A model generated the notes under the pieces. The model was given only the letters and a program-made list of their open reading frames with translations. It ran no database searches and was not told the DNA's origin. Below are positions 12,025 through 24,200 of a stretch of 64,000 bases of DNA, piece after piece (position 1 is the stretch's first letter; each line of letters opens with the position of its first letter). The position numbers and the translations under genes were made by a program. The DNA comes from Haematococcus lacustris (lineage: Eukaryota; Chlorophyta; Chlorophyceae; Chlamydomonadales; Haematococcaceae), in contig JASKMD010000006.1 in assembly GCA_030144725.1 (NCBI GenBank), forward strand, positions 5,105,226 to 5,169,225, read 5' to 3'.

Positions 12025-12271
12025 CGTTTGTTTCAGTGGCGAGGGGTGCAGTGCACGCTCCTCACCCATACAAAAATGAAACCGTGCAGTAACCCATGAG
12101 AGCCACTGCTACTGCAGCCGCAAGCGGAGTGCAATGCAAGCAGCTGCAATACGTGCACCCCCTTCGTGATCAGGGTGACACGCCGGTCAGGTAAGTATGC
12201 TGTGAGAGAGAGCACCAAGGGGATCCCGGCAAATCCTGGCCAAGATGCCTGCATGCGCCCGATGGTGGGTT
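12025..12271 (+). repeat. Dispersed repeat R1, copy 2
   Basis: Same orientation as copy 1 and nearly identical across the 154-bp core at 12037-12190. The left border reads TTTGTTTCAG|TGGCGAGG and the right border GGTCAG|GTAAGTATGC. The right arm is more diverged and ends near GATGGTGGGTT. It lies just left of the 0.8-kb GGGCT array and is outside any gene I can recognise. Confidence 0.8.
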
Positions 12272-12423
12272 AGGAGGCTCGGGCACATGTGTTGCGGGCT
12301 CATATTGCAGCCTTGGGTCTCACAAGTACGGCATACATATAAGTCTGCACCCATCCATGCTCCAGCTTGTAGCGTGAGGAGCGTAGTCACAGGATGTCTC
12401 AACCCAGCCTGAGTGGAGATCTA

Positions 12424-13224
12424 GGCTGGGCTGGGCTGGGCTGGGCTGGGCTGGGCTGGGCTGGGCTGGGCTGGGCTGGGCTGGGCTGGGCTGGGCTGGG
12501 CTGGGCTGGGCTGGGCTGGGCTGGGCTGGGCTGGGCTGGGCTGGGCTGGGCTGGGCTGGGCTGGGCTGGGCTGGGCTGGGCTGGGCTGGGCTGGGCTGGG
12601 CTGGGCTGGGCTGGGCTGGGCTGGGCTGGGCTGGGCTGGGCTGGGCTGGGCTGGGCTGGGCTGGGCTGGGCTGGGCTGGGCTGGGCTGGGCTGGGCTGGG
12701 CTGGGCTGGGCTGGGCTGGGCTGGGCTGGGCTGGGCTGGGCTGGGCTGGGCTGGGCTGGGCTGGGCTGGGCTGGGCTGGGCTGGGCTGGGCTGGGCTGGG
12801 CTGGGCTGGGCTGGGCTGGGCTGGGCTGGGCTGGGCTGGGCTGGGCTGGGCTGGGCTGGGCTGGGCTGGGCTGGGCTGGGCTGGGCTGGGCTGGGCTGGG
12901 CTGGGCTGGGCTGGGCTGGGCTGGGCTGGGCTGGGCTGGGCTGGGCTGGGCTGGGCTGGGCTGGGCTGGGCTGGGCTGGGCTGGGCTGGGCTGGGCTGGG
13001 CTGGGCTGGGCTGGGCTGGGCTGGGCTGGGCTGGGCTGGGCTGGGCTGGGCTGGGCTGGGCTGGGCTGGGCTGGGCTGGGCTGGGCTGGGCTGGGCTGGG
13101 CTGGGCTGGGCTGGGCTGGGCTGGGCTGGGCTGGGCTGGGCTGGGCTGGGCTGGGCTGGGCTGGGCTGGGCTGGGCTGGGCTGGGCTGGGCTGGGCTGGG
13201 CTGGGCTGGGCTGGGCTGGGCTGG
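12424..13224 (+). repeat. (CTGGG)n array, about 800 bp, intergenic
   Basis: About 160 uninterrupted units of the pentamer that occurs as CCCAG at 7080-7744. The two arrays are therefore inverted relative to each other, about 4.7 kb apart. No gene spans this array. Its apparent perfection may partly reflect consensus polishing of the assembly. Confidence 0.97.
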
Positions 13225-14132
13225 CTGGCTGGTGACCACCTGCAGAGCGGTAATGCACTTGCAGCCGCTGTCCAGTCAGGAAGAGCAAGTGTGCTGCGGC
13301 AGCATCACCCACCCGCGCATAGGCCACACTCCCGCACTCCACCCCTAAATGCCCCCGTGCCCTTTGTGCTCGCAGGCATCGCAGCCCTGGTGCGAACAAT
13401 AAATTCCGTGTGCGCGGGGAGCGTTATTGCTCTCAGAACCCAGCCCAAGAGCTCTGGCGACTCGAGGGATGGTTAGGGTAGGAAGGTTTCGCCACGCTGT
13501 CAGCCTTTAAGCAATTACGCTGTTAGTTTTGATGGGGAGCCCAGTGGTCTGTCCCGGGAAAGTGCCATCTACGTGGGGTTGGCAGTCATCAAGGGTGCGA
13601 CCGAGGATGCTACAACTAGTAGCGGAGTGAGATTACCCACAGCCCAACATGTTGTTCCTTGTTGAATGAGTTTTGTTGTGCTGAGTGGAGATCTAGATGG
13701 AGTGGAGATCCAGAGCTGCATAGCTGCATGGTCATGCTACACATTCCCAACCGCACACTCGGCTTGATCTCACATTATGACTGACACAGTAACTCAGCCT
13801 GTCTTACAGTAGAATGTAGCTACGATCACGATGGCAACCGTTGGCGCTACAAAGAATGCAAATAATATGTATTGCCATCGCGATGGCTTTTGCGGTGTAG
13901 TGCTGATTGGCTCCCGTAGCATGGACGGACACCTCAATAATGCTGCTCAAGGTTGCTAGCCGCAGACTGGTGCCGGAACATCGGCGATATCTATATCGTC
14001 AAAAATTGGGTCCCCGGCCGTGCCCGGGAAGCGCCGCAGGCCACCGGGGAGACTCATGTCGGCTCTCTTTGCCATCAAGCAGGGCGCTGCATTAGTCACG
14101 CCGTTGTCGAGGGTGTGTACGTGCGTGGCCCG
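13225..14132. other. Intergenic stretch 3' of the MATE gene
   Basis: No exon is supported. On the minus strand TGTAA occurs at 13804-13808, about 325 bp past the MATE stop codon, and is a candidate polyadenylation signal. The stretch also contains copy 1 of a second dispersed repeat (13519-13685). Confidence 0.45.
13519..13685 (+). repeat. Dispersed repeat R2, copy 1
   Basis: About 165 bp beginning GCTGTTAGTTTTGAT and ending near TTGAATGAGTTTTGTTG, repeated in direct orientation at 33781-33957. The middle is diverged, while the blocks AAGGGTGCGACCGAGGATGC and GCGGAGTGAGATTACCCACA are exact. No coding content is evident. Confidence 0.8.
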
Positions 14133-16763
14133 TCATTGGCTTCCCCGGCCCCTGCTTGCGACTGCCGAGGCGCGTGCGGCCTCCGCCCCCCAACGCATGC
14201 GGAGGATGACGACGAAGAAGGTCAGCGCCTGAACCAAGGGTCCCAGCGCCATGCCCCTGTGCGCCGCCACAGTCGCAGGCATTGTGCAGGTCTCACAACC
14301 ACATGGGGTTGATGCGGTGTGCACTGATGCGAGGTGCCTGCCTGAGTCACATCAAGAACCACGGAGCAATGGTGCTGTGACTTGGCACAGCAGTTGCCAC
14401 ACGGTCTGTGATGCATGAAGCTGCTGCCATGGCGCCTGCCTCACAAGCTTGAACCTCCTGGGGACCCCTCCCACAACCTCTCCGCACACACACCCTACCC
14501 TGCTACCCTCACCATGCTTGCCTCCACCCCCTCCCCCGCCTTGACCAGGCCCGCCCCGCCCCGCCTGGCCCCGCCCCATCCCAGCAGTGACGATCTGGCA
14601 GTGGCTCAAACATCCTCACAACTCACATGTACATGCCCTCCACACCCAAGCCTTGTGAGAAGGCCAGGTGAAGGGCTGTGGGGATGGCGATGGCGTAGAA
14701 CGCCACCAGGTTGGTGACAGCCCCTATGCGCTGTTTGCCTGCCCCTGACAGCACTCCCGTCATCACTGTCTGGCAGCCGTCCAGCAGCTCCAGCAGCACC
14801 ACGATCAGCAGCAGGTTGTGCAGGTGGGCCTGGGGGCAGGGGCAGGGGGAGGAACAGGGGCAGGGGCAGGGGGAGGAAGAAGGGCAGGGGCAGGGGCAGG
14901 GGCAGGGGCAGGGGCAGGGGCAGGGGCAGGGGCAGGGGCAGGGGCAGGGGCAGGGGCAGGGGCAGGGGCAGGGGCAGGGGCAGGGGCAGGGGCAGGGGCA
15001 GGGGCAGGGGCAGGGGCAGGGGCAGGGGCAGGGGCAGGGGCAGGGGCAGGGGCAGGGGCAGGGGCAGGGTGTGTATGTGTGTGTGTGTGTGGCCCCCCTC
15101 CACTCACCACCAGGTTGGGCTCACTGCCATCAGTGAACAGTGCGATGAGTGCAGCCTGGCTGTGTGGCTCCAGCAGCACCAGCGCAACCAGCAGCCACAA
15201 GAGGGGAGCGCCCAGTACTGAGGCCAGGGCCGCCACCTTTGCCTGCCGAGCATCACCTGGGTCAGCAGGCCAGGCCAGGCAGCCAAAACCATGCGTGGCT
15301 AAGGCCGTGGTGGTGGCGGCGGTGGTGGTGGCAGTGGTGGTGGTGGTGGTGGTGATTCAGCCGCCCACCTGCCCCCAGGGCGTTGCCGACGAAGGTGGAG
15401 GCGGTGATGCTGAGGGCAGTAAAGCCCATGAACAGCATCCTGCAGCATAGCAGCGCCCCGGTGCCTGGTCGACAGTGTTTGAGGCTGTGCAGTCAGGGCG
15501 AGGGCCTGGCCGCCCTGGCCGCCAGGGGAGGGTGGCAGGGCCAGGGCAGCTCGCATCCAGGCAGGGTCAGCGTGGGGTTGGGACAGTGTGGGCAGGTGGG
15601 TAAACCCATTGGGGGCAGTGCAGGGCTGGGGGCTGGGGGCTGGGGGCTGGGGGCTGGGGGCTGGGGGCTGGGGGCTGGGGGCTGGGGGCTGGGGGCTGGG
15701 GGCAGAGTCGTGGCTCACCCGTACACAGAGAAGGCCACGCTGACTGCACTGACCGCTACCTGGGCATCAGGTAGCAACCCTGCAGCCAGGCGGCAGGCAG
15801 CAGGCAGCTAGGTGACATGGGAGGCACATGGCAGGGCAAGGGGGAGGGCGAGGGTGTGTGGGCGGGGGGAAGGGCGAGGGGATGTGGGCGTGGGGAAGGG
15901 TGAGGAAGAGGGTTTGGGTGTGTGTGAGGGGGTTTGCAGGGCTGTGGGCAGGGGTGTGGGCGAGGACGAGGGCGGAGGGGGGCCGGTGGGAAGGGCGCCG
16001 ATAGTGGGCCTGGCCCACCTGCTGCCAGCGTCATGAGGCTAAATCCAAGAGACTCGGCGCAGCGCATGAAGCAGGCGGGGTAGGCTAGAGCCGCAAATGC
16101 CGGCCACCCCTGAATGCCAGGCGGCAGGAGGGCTGGTGCAGGGCGGGAAGAACAGCAGGCGGGCAGGTAGTTGGTCAGATGTCTGGATGAGCTGCTGACG
16201 TTGCAGTGAGTGCTGCAAGTGCTTGAGTGGCCCATTGCAGCATGGGGAAGTAATAGAAATGATCTTTCATGAGTGGGGCTACCCCATGTGCCACACCCCA
16301 TGTGTCATCCACTGATGCAGTGTGCCATGGTGAGCAACCTGCCCTCCTGCCTACTCCCTCCTGCCCACCACCTACCCCAGAGTAGGGTTATCCCCTAGAT
16401 TAGGGTATAGGTGGCTAGAGTGGGGTTACAAGAGTGGCTATAACTGGCCAGATAAGATGACCCTTCCCTACTATACGATAACCATCCCCTACTGTCAGCA
16501 CGGCTGCCAAGCATCCACTGAGGCAGGGTGTTAGGGTGAGCAACCTGCCCTGATCCCCGCCCACCACACCCTTCCAAGCCCCCAGGCCATCCTGCCGCCA
16601 CTCTCCCCGCTAGCCCCCACCCCCTGCTGACCTGCAGGCTGGCCGGGGAAGGCCTGCCCCATACGCGGTGCCCCAGTCCAGCGGCCCACACGTAGCCAAT
16701 GGTCAGCAGGCTGTTGAAGGCAGGGGCAGCGGACGAGGCCAGAGCGCCCCCTAGGTACCCCAG
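14133..16763 (-). CDS. MATE-family transporter, C-terminal half (7 exons, 5' end missing)
   Basis: MATE proteins are membrane antiporters exporting organic cations or metabolites; the substrate cannot be told here. Exons in gene order: 16632-16763, 16019-16109, 15719-15779, 15369-15439, 15108-15256, 14627-14829 and 14133-14256. Phases are consistent and give 276 residues to a TGA stop. Recognisable blocks are LTIGYVWAAGLG, YPACFMRCAESLGFSLMTLA, SITASTFVGNALGAG, VMTGVLSGAGKQRIGAVTNL and the terminal helix GMALGPLVQALTFFVVILRM, which match MATE transmembrane segments in the second half of the fold. Family members are usually 450-550 aa, so roughly the first 200 residues are missing. They should lie upstream, in the minisatellite/gap region at 16.8-17.9 kb. 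The introns carry (GGGGCA)n and (GGGGGCT)n arrays. Confidence 0.8.
14882..15068 (+). repeat. (GGGGCA)n hexamer array in a MATE intron
   Basis: About 31 units between the MATE exons at 15108-15256 and 14627-14829, preceded by imperfect copies from about 14830. Shorter runs of the same hexamer occur in both orientations in introns of the plus-strand gene near 18.9 and 19.3 kb. Confidence 0.95.
15623..15703 (+). repeat. (GGGGGCT)n heptamer array in a MATE intron
   Basis: About 11 units of a G-rich heptamer, located between MATE exons 3 and 4 of the partial model. Confidence 0.93.
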
Positions 16764-16849
16764 CTGCACCAGGCAGGCAGGGCGGGTGGGCGGGTGGGCG
16801 GGTAGGCAGGGGGGTTAGGTGGGCAGGGTGGCGGATGGGTGAACAGGCA

Positions 16850-17422
16850 GGGTGAGGGGCAGGTGGGCGGGCAGGGTGAGGGGCAGGTGGGCGGGCAGGG
16901 TGAGGGGCAGGTGGGCGGGCAGGGTGAGGGGCAGGTGGGCGGGCAGGGTGAGGGGCAGGTGGGCGGGCAGGGTGAGGGGCAGGTGGGCGGGCAGGGTGAG
17001 GGGCAGGTGGGCGGGCAGGGTGAGGGGCAGGTGGGCGGGCAGGGTGAGGGGCAGGTGGGCGGGCAGGGTGAGGGGCAGGTGGGCGGGCAGGGTGAGGGGC
17101 AGGTGGGCGGGCAGGGTGAGGGGCAGGTGGGCGGGCAGGGTGGTGGGCGGGTGGGCGGGCAGGGTGAGGGGCAGGTGGGCGGGCAGGGTGAGGGGCAGGT
17201 GGGCGGGCAGGGTGAGGGGCAGGTGGGCGGGCAGGGTGAGGGGCAGGTGGGCGGGCAGGGTGAGGGGCAGGTGGGCGGGCAGGGTGAGGGGCAGGTGGGC
17301 GGGCAGGGTGAGGGGCAGGTGGGCGGGCAGGGTGAGGGGCAGGTGGGCGGGCAGGGTGAGGGGCAGGTGGGCGGGCAGGGTGAGGGGCAGGTGGGCGGGC
17401 AGGGTGGTGGGCGGGTGGGCGG
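16850..17422 (+). repeat. 24-bp minisatellite abutting an assembly gap
   Basis: Tandem 24-bp units built around GTGAGGGGCAGG followed by TGGGCGGGCAGG, nearly all identical. A variant unit at about 17143-17160 recurs exactly at the gap edge (about 17405-17422). The array runs straight into N, so its true length is unknown. Confidence 0.95.
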
Positions 17423-17922
17423 NNNNNNNNNNNNNNNNNNNNNNNNNNNNNNNNNNNNNNNNNNNNNNNNNNNNNNNNNNNNNNNNNNNNNNNNNNNNNN
17501 NNNNNNNNNNNNNNNNNNNNNNNNNNNNNNNNNNNNNNNNNNNNNNNNNNNNNNNNNNNNNNNNNNNNNNNNNNNNNNNNNNNNNNNNNNNNNNNNNNNN
17601 NNNNNNNNNNNNNNNNNNNNNNNNNNNNNNNNNNNNNNNNNNNNNNNNNNNNNNNNNNNNNNNNNNNNNNNNNNNNNNNNNNNNNNNNNNNNNNNNNNNN
17701 NNNNNNNNNNNNNNNNNNNNNNNNNNNNNNNNNNNNNNNNNNNNNNNNNNNNNNNNNNNNNNNNNNNNNNNNNNNNNNNNNNNNNNNNNNNNNNNNNNNN
17801 NNNNNNNNNNNNNNNNNNNNNNNNNNNNNNNNNNNNNNNNNNNNNNNNNNNNNNNNNNNNNNNNNNNNNNNNNNNNNNNNNNNNNNNNNNNNNNNNNNNN
17901 NNNNNNNNNNNNNNNNNNNNNN
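17423..17922. other. Assembly gap, exactly 500 N
   Basis: Exactly 500 N, the same size as the other gap, so almost certainly a placeholder rather than a measured length. It separates two divergent genes whose 5' parts are both missing: MATE to the left and the C2-like gene to the right. Confidence 0.97.
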
Positions 17923-17957
17923 GCCCTGGCTGCTGTCCTGCCGGCACCCACCTCCAG

Positions 17958-18231
17958 GCCGCCTACACCGCGTGGCGTCACAGCGCCCTGGCTGAGGTGC
18001 AGGCCCTGCAGGAGCTGCAGCAGCGCCTGCCTGCCTTCAGGGGCGTGCTGGAGGTGAGGCCCCCCCTCCCAGCTTGGGCAGGCAGGGTAGAGCAGGGAGG
18101 GCTTCCAGAGGCTGGGTGGGGTAGCAGCTGGGTGGGGTTACTGCCTGCCTGCCTGCCTGCCCGCCTGGAAGCCTGCGCCCCTCCAAGTGCGCCCTCCCAC
18201 TCTCCCACATCCCTGCCTGCTCACTCTCCGG

Positions 18232-18263
<32 letters not shown>

Positions 18264-21200
18264 CTTGCCTGCAGGTGACGGTGATACAGGCTCAGGGGTT
18301 GCAAGCACCCAAGACTGGAACAACAGGCTTCATGTGGGTCAGCAGACAACCCTAGGCCTCACAGCCACAGGCAGCACAGCCACAGGCACCCTAGGCGCAG
18401 TACCAGGCACTCAGTGAAACAGACCCACAACGAACAGGCAGCGCCTCATCTACAGACTCATCATTGGCTATAATGTAGACCCCACCCCACCCCACCCCAC
18501 CCCACCCCACCCCACCCCACCCCACCCCACCCCACCCCACCCCACCCCACCCCACCCCACCCCACCCCACCCCACCCCACCCCACCCCACCCTACCCCAC
18601 CCCACCCCACTGCCTGGGCAGGTGCTGTGTGAAGCCGACCTTCATGGAGCTGAACCCCTACGTGGCCCTGTACTTGCAGCGGCCCCCTGCCGCCAGCCAG
18701 GCCAGCGCAGCGCGAACCAGTGGACAGGCAGGGTCAGGCCCACCACCCAGCCAGTCACACCACGCAGCAACCCAGGTGAGATAAGGCGGCTGACGCATCC
18801 ATTGCTTGGCCCTGGCTGCTGGGCAGCCTTTGCTGTACTTGGCTCCCCATCCTACACCATACCCGCCCCTGCCCCTGCCCCTGCCCCTGTGGCCCCTGCC
18901 CCTGCCCCTGCCCCTGCCCCTGCCCCTGCCCCTGTGGCCCCCGCCCCTGCCCCTGCCCCTGCCCCTGTGGCCCCTGCCCCTGTGGCCCCCGCCCCTGCCC
19001 CTTCCTGCTCTGCTCGTCCCTCCCTGGCCCTACCCAGCCTGGCCTGCCTGTGGCTGCAGGTGCTGCCCGGCAGTGGGCCCGCCCCCCTCTGGCGCACCGC
19101 CCTGCCGCACCTGCAGCTGTCTGACCCGCAGCTGGACCTGCACCTCAGAGTGCGCCAGGCCAGCGAGGAGCGTGGCCTCGCACCCGGCAGCAGGGACACG
19201 GTGCTGGCGGCGGGAGGCATCCGCCTGCAGGGCCTGCAGGTGCAGGGGGCGGCAGGGGCAGGGGCCACAGGGGCAGGGGCAGGGGCCACAGGGCCAGGGG
19301 CAGGGGCCACAGGGGCAGGGGCAGGGGCAGGGGCCATAAGGGCAGGGGCAGGCGAAGGATGTGGAAAGCACAGCGTCCGTTTAAGGAAGTGGTCAAGGAA
19401 GATAGCTGCAGCAGATGAGGGTCAGTGAACAGGGTGTGCTTTGCCACAGACTGCCAGCACACTTTGGGTATAAGCACATGCAAGCAAGCAAGCATGTCTA
19501 CCTCGACCACTCACCTTGAAGGAACAATCTTGTACTGTGTTATACAAATTTTGACCCCTCCAAAGATTCAATTCATTTCTTTTAATTTAAGGACATGATG
19601 CATCATCATCAAACACGTACTTTTGTATCTTCCTATTCACGAAAAGGAACGTTTTCCCTCAGGGATTGAAACCTTTATACTTGGGGCACGCTACTAGGGA
19701 CTCTTTGTTGTGCTCCTCCAGCTGTGGCTGCATTGTAGGGAGCTGCAGGGTATAGGCCACTGCCACAAAATACAAACCAGCCACAGCTGATGCAACTTGT
19801 GACTGCAAGTTCAAGACTCGCATGCAAATCTGCTTCCCATCAGTTCAGTATACAAGTCAGGGTTAGGGTTAGTCAGGGGCTAAGCTGATAGACCTGTGTG
19901 GTGGCCGCTGTCCAGCACCCCTCCCTCACCTCCTCCCTCCCTGCCCCTGCTCCAGCCTGCCTGAGCCTCTTCCCACCCCAGCTGCCTTTCCTGCCGCGCT
20001 GCCTTCCTGTCTTCTGGCCCCTCTTCCCTTGCGACCCCTGACTCACCCGCTGCCCGGCTCACCCTCATGGCTCCCTCCCACCGCCCTCACTGCCTGCCGC
20101 CTGCCTGCAGTCAGGGGTGACCCAGGTGATGGAGGTCCCGCTGTTCAGCCGCAAACAAAACAGCTCCAGCAAGAGCTCTGGAGCCCAGGTCGGTGGACAG
20201 GACAGAAACCCTGACCCTCTCACACTCCTACCTCTCACACTCCTACATCTCACACTCCTACCTCTCACACTCCTACCTCTCATACTTCAACCTCTCACAC
20301 TCCTGTCTCGAGCCAGAGTGTGGGGTGTAGGCTATGGAGCAGGGAGTGTGAGGTGGGTGCACAGCCAGCGCCCCAGTGAAGGGGTGGGAAAGGGGTGGAA
20401 GGGAGAGGGGGAGGGGAGGTGTGTGTGTGTGTGTGTGTCCACGGCGGCTGGTGCATGGTGGCTGGGCTGTTGGTGGCCGGCTGTTGGCTGCAGGCTGGGT
20501 ATGATGATGACGGGGAGGGTGAGGAGCAGGCTGGAGGGCGGCGCCAGCTGTCCCACTCCTCCCCTGCAGGCACCTCAGGCGCACCTGGCCTGGCAGACAA
20601 CAGGTGCGCAGGGGAGGCTGACGGGCACCCACCCAACAGACCTAGGACTACCAGTGTTTTCTCTTGAGCGCCATGTGCACCGGGTTCGCAGCACAACATG
20701 CCACATTCAAACACCTCAATCGGACCTGAGCCATGTGTCTCAATAACGTCGAGCTATCAACTTGAGGGTATGAACCTGCGCCATGTCGGTTGCGCTGTCA
20801 TTCGTGCATCTGGCAAACAAGAAACCTGCGGGCGGCGTGCCCCTCCATAGCCTGACCCGATTGCTTCCCTCAAGAAACGGACCCTGCTCCTGCCCCTGCC
20901 CCTGCCGCTACCCCCTGCCCCTACCCCCCCTGGCCTGCTGGCCTGCCCCTGCCGCTGCAGTGTGGTGTATGACCCTGAGGGGGACGTGGTGCTGGGGGCT
21001 GGGGGCCGAGCTCCTGCCGGCCGCCTCGCACTGCAGCTACGATACTTAGCTGACAGGCGGCGCCGCCCAGAGGGGGCAGCAGGTGGGGTGTTGGGTAGGG
21101 GCGGTCAGATGGATGGAGCGATGGGTTGAGGTAAGGCAGAGGGGGGTCCCAACCTGCTTGCTGACCTGACCTGACCTGACCTGACCTGACCTGACCTGAC

Positions 21201-24200
21201 CTGACCTGACCTGACCTGACCTGACCTGACCTGACCTGACCTGACCTGACCTGACCTGACCTGACCTGACCTGACCTGACCTGACCTGACCTGACCTGAC
21301 CTGACCTGACCTGACCTGACCTGACCTGACCTGACCTGACCTGACCTGACCTGACCTGACCTGACCTGACCCGACCCGAACCGAACCGAACCGAACTGAA
21401 CTGACCACACAACTGCTAACAGGCAGCCCTGCCTGCAGGCACCGCTGCTGGAGAGTCTGGCAGCCCTGGGGAAGGCTACCTCACCTTTCTGTTCAACCAG
21501 CTGTCTGGGGTGAGGACCTGAAGGGCTTTGTGAGGCCTGATGGCGCCTGAGAAGTGAAGGGAAGGGAGGGAAGGAGCAGGGAGAGGAGAGGGGACCAGAC
21601 GGTGCTCAATAGTGAAGCAGGGGGGTAGAGGGGGTTTGATGGCATGTGGTGGTGAGACGGTGGCTTGAGGAAAAGGGAGGAGGCAGAGGGAAGAGGGGGA
21701 ATGCTTTGCTATGCTATGTTTTGTCCACTGCTACCATGACCGACCGTGGCTGCCAGGTTGGATCACACGTCCTGCCTGCTTGCCCGCTTGCCTTGCATTT
21801 TTTCCCAACACTTGCCAGCATGCTTGCAGATGTGTGCTGGAACCCTGCTGTGCAGGGGAGCAGCAGCCATCCCCTGACATCAACACGCACCGCTGCTGAC
21901 TTCATGTCCAGGTAGCACCTGCCCACCTAGCTGCCCACCCACCTGCCCAACTGGCTGCTCACCAACCCACCCAGCTACCCACCCAGCAGCCCACCCACCC
22001 AGCTGCCCACCCAACTGCCCGCCCGCTTACCTTCCTGCTGCCCCTGGCCCAGAGCAGGTCACTAGCAGCTCACTAGTGTCACCCAGCCGTCAGCCTCCAG
22101 ACCACACCCCACCTCACACCCAGCCTGCTGCCCCACCCCCCTCAGGTTCCGTTCCGCCAGCGTGCGCCTGGTGGTGCAGCCCCAAGAGCTGCCGCCTTGC
22201 ACCAGCCTCGCCACCTTCAACCCACACAGCCTGGCCAAGCAGCTGGCGGCCCACCTGGCCAGGGCTCACCAGGCTGGACTCCTGCCTGGTAAGACCGTAA
22301 TGTGGCCTAAACACGCATGGTGCCTAGACTGAACATCTTGCATGCACACGTTGGGACATAACAGGTGGTGGGCAGACACAGGTTGGGTCCATTCAGGGCA
22401 AAGGGTTGTCGCGAGTGGCATATGGCTGTTAGGTTGCTAAAATGCCTGAGCTGTGCCCTCAAATGTGAGGCCCTCTCTTCAAGACCTGGCGACGACACAT
22501 GTTTTCCCCTGTACCTTTCTTCCTGTCCCAAGTCCCCTGCAAAGCTGTGTCTGATCCTCACCCTGGTCTTCTGTGCCCGGTTGCTGCAGGTCGCTCGGAT
22601 AGCCTACCCACCCACCCCCTAGCCCAGCTGCCACTGCCTGGCCTCAAGCCCGCTGCCTCAGGCTCTGTAGGCAAGGTGTGAGGTGTGAAAATCATCAGAA
22701 CTCGTTGCATATGCGATCTCACCATAGCTAAGGATCCAGCATTGCCTCTACTTCACCACTTCTTGAGCCAAATGCCTGTAGTAAGACCAGGCGACAGGCC
22801 ACATAACCTTGTGCTCACCGATTCCTTGCCATGCATGCCAAGTGAAATAGCCAAGTGCAACTCTTCCAAGCCATTTGTGCACCATCTCCTTTGGGCGTGC
22901 ACGGACAGCTGGTGTGACTGATTGCCTGGAGTACTGACCACAGGTGCTGCTTCAACACCTGCAATCACCAGACGTGGCACCCTTCTTACCTCTGGGCCAT
23001 GGGTTGGGCATCTTGTTGCGCTTCGCACAACTTTACCGTATCCGGTGTGTGACACGCAGTACAACACTTACCAGATTGTGGTTTACTATTGCATTACACT
23101 ATGTCAATGTGCCACAGAGCAATGGGCCACAGATCTGTGTTCTTGTCACATGACTATGGTTCGCAAAGCACCAGCAGTACGGCAAGGTACATGTTACAAA
23201 CCCACCATCGGACGCACGCAGGCAGCCCGGCCAGGCTTTGCCCCCATCCCCTTGGTGTCCTCTACTTGAGCATACTTACCTGACCGGCGTGTCACCCTGA
23301 TCATGAAGGGGGTGCACGTATTGCAGCTGCTTGCATTGCACTCCGCTTGCGGCTGCAGTAGCAGTGGCTCTCATGGGTTACTGCACGGTTTCATTTTTGT
23401 ATGGGTGAGGAGCGTGCACTGCACCCCTCGCCACTCAAACAAATGAAAGAAAATACAGGAAGATGTACAAATTTCGCCAAAAGCTGCTTAGCCAACAGCA
23501 CCGCTAACGCACTCATTGTGGTTGCTCCCCTTTCCTGCGTCTAAAGTTAACTATAGTGCGAAAGGCAGAACATATACCTAGCAGCCCCAGGACCTTGACA
23601 TCACCATCCAGGGTGCTGTGGAAAGCTAGCTGTGAATGGTATAGTCTAGATTGCCGCCCGTCCCTCATTGCTTAGCGACTGCTGTATTCCTTGCAACGCG
23701 ACATGTCAATCAAAATGTTAGAAGTATGGATAAGGATTTGGAAACTCACGCTCCCATTCACTAATACAACCTTCACCCTCATTAGTGCACAGATGTAACG
23801 TGTAGATCTAGTTGCAATACAAATACCACCTACCATGTACTTTATGGCCAAGTACAAGGATTGTGAGTCCAAGGAAGCCAGGCTCTGTATCTTGCATCGA
23901 CAATAGCACCTCATTCATGGCTTGCACAAGCAGGTTGTGCATCTACCAGTGCCACAGTGCATGTCATAGCATGTACCAAACCACATAGCCCTCCCTTTTT
24001 GCCCCTTCGCATCTGATGCCCTTCCAGGTCAGAGACCATCTCACTGTTGCTAGTGCAACACCAGCTGTCATGTTGGCATCAGTTCATCGCTCCACCTCCA
24101 CCACCGCCCTCAGGCCCAGGGGTGGAACCAAGTGGCTGTGAACGGCCCAGCTTGGGGTCTCGTCCGTCACCCTCACACATGTCTCCTGCAACAGGCAGGG

